64,000 nucleotides of DNA from Tessaracoccus coleopterorum. GTDB lineage: Bacteria; Actinomycetota; Actinomycetes; Propionibacteriales; Propionibacteriaceae. Under the pieces are notes generated by a model. The model was given only the letters and a program-made list of their open reading frames with translations. It did not search any database and was not told the origin of the DNA. The stretch is taken from contig NZ_JAANIJ010000001.1 in assembly GCF_011174705.1 (NCBI RefSeq), forward strand, positions 3,038,001-3,102,000, read 5' to 3'. The translations under genes and the position numbers were made by a program. Shown one piece after another: positions 63,474 to 64,000 of this stretch. The number at the start of each line of letters is the position of its first letter. The first letter of the stretch is position 1.

Positions 63474-64000
63474 GTGCCGCTCGACGACTTCACCTCGCTC
63501 TACCCCTACACCCTCGACGACTACCAGCTGACGGCCTGCCGTGAGCTCGGGCGGGCGCCGGCGTGCTCGTCGCGGCCCCCACAGGTGCGGGGAAGACGGT
63601 CATCGGCGAGTTCGCCGTGCACCTCGCTGTCGAGAGCTCCCGCAAGTGCTTCTACACCACCCCATCAAGGCCCTGTCGAACCAGAAGTACCACGACCTGG
63701 TCGAGCGGTACGGCCCCGACCGTGTCGGGCTCCTGACCGGTGACTCGTCGGTCAACCCCGAGGCGCAGATCGTGGTGATGACCACCGAGGTGCTGCGCAA
63801 CATGATCTACGCGGGCTCCCCGACCCTGAGCAACCTGGGCTACGTCGTGATGGACGAGGTGCACTACCTGGCCGACCGTTTCCGGGCGCGGTGTGGGAGG
63901 AGGTCATCCTCTCGCTCGCGGAGTCGGTGCAGATCGTCGCGCTGTCGGCCACCGTGAGCAACGTCGAGGACTTCGGCGACTGGCTGCGCACCGTGCGGGC
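63474..64000 (+). CDS. helY: DEAD/DEAH-box helicase, HelY/Ski2-like (partial, frameshifted)
   Basis: First 175 or so residues of a long helicase running off the window. Q-motif region YPYTLDDYQLTACRELGRG, Walker A in VLVAAPTGAGKTVIGEFAVH, KCFYTTPIKALSNQKYHDL (motif Ia), MTTEVLRNMIY, VVMDEVHYLADRFRG (DEVH box) and ALSATVSNVEDFGDW (motif III). Corrections near 63555, 63660 and 63885. Family members are about 900 residues; probable RNA helicase. Confidence 0.9.

Overview
This is a 64 kb chromosomal window from a high-G+C actinobacterium. The 16S gene, the tandem rRNA promoters, the mycothiol ligase gene mshC, the pafB-pafC-tatA-tatC block and the order TPR/HAD/tlyA/nadK/recN/pyrG/nudix/xerD/parA/scpA/scpB/rluB (as in Mycobacterium tuberculosis Rv1691-Rv1711) all fit Actinobacteria. 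The 16S sequence and gene content look most like Propionibacteriaceae (Tessaracoccus-like); the genus is inference.

Layout: 1-6458 holds the 5' part of an ABC ATPase gene, a GH38 alpha-mannosidase and three poorly characterised genes. 6600-7180 holds a decayed AbiEi-like antitoxin next to tRNA-Leu(GAG). 7249-14947 holds DUF3224, an aldo/keto reductase, uppP, the conserved set phosphatase/DUF3090/SCO1664/mshC, then hisE-hisG. 15004-21511 holds sseB, infC-rpmI-rplT, an rRNA methyltransferase and pheS-pheT, closed by a 50-bp perfect palindrome. 21576-27628 is a mixed group (rhomboid-like protein, sugar kinase, isochorismatase, GNAT, TetR, lipoprotein). 27703-33898 is an arginine cluster, argC-J-B-D-R-H, with an Arg-box-like site in front and no argF or argG. 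tyrS and a CapA-type lipoprotein follow. 36415-42416 is a complete rRNA operon with five tandem promoters, 16S, 23S, 5S and a terminator. 42574-64000 carries a repeat-rich TPR protein and then the conserved tlyA/nadK/recN/pyrG/xerD, parA/scpAB/rluB and pafBC/tatAC blocks, ending inside a HelY-type helicase.

Two properties shape the annotation. First, more than half of the protein genes, including essential single-copy ones (pheS, pheT, tyrS, pyrG, argH, mshC), contain one or more frameshifts that each disappear if one G or C is restored to a short G/C run. I read these as sequence errors, not pseudogenes, and give the full corrected gene extents; where a corrected reading decides a start or stop, this is stated. 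Corrected frames repeatedly produce exact ATGA/GTGA stop-start overlaps and correct family lengths, which supports this reading. Second, about twenty start codons lie only 6-8 nt after a TAnnnT-type hexamer, the geometry expected for leaderless mRNAs.

The least ordinary gene is 42574-44876, just downstream of the rRNA terminator. It encodes a protein with about 20 copies of a charged RKPYN/RDDRGGYQ repeat, a TPR-like core and an Asp/Glu-rich tail. A start-based gene caller would miss its repeat region because of one early frameshift.
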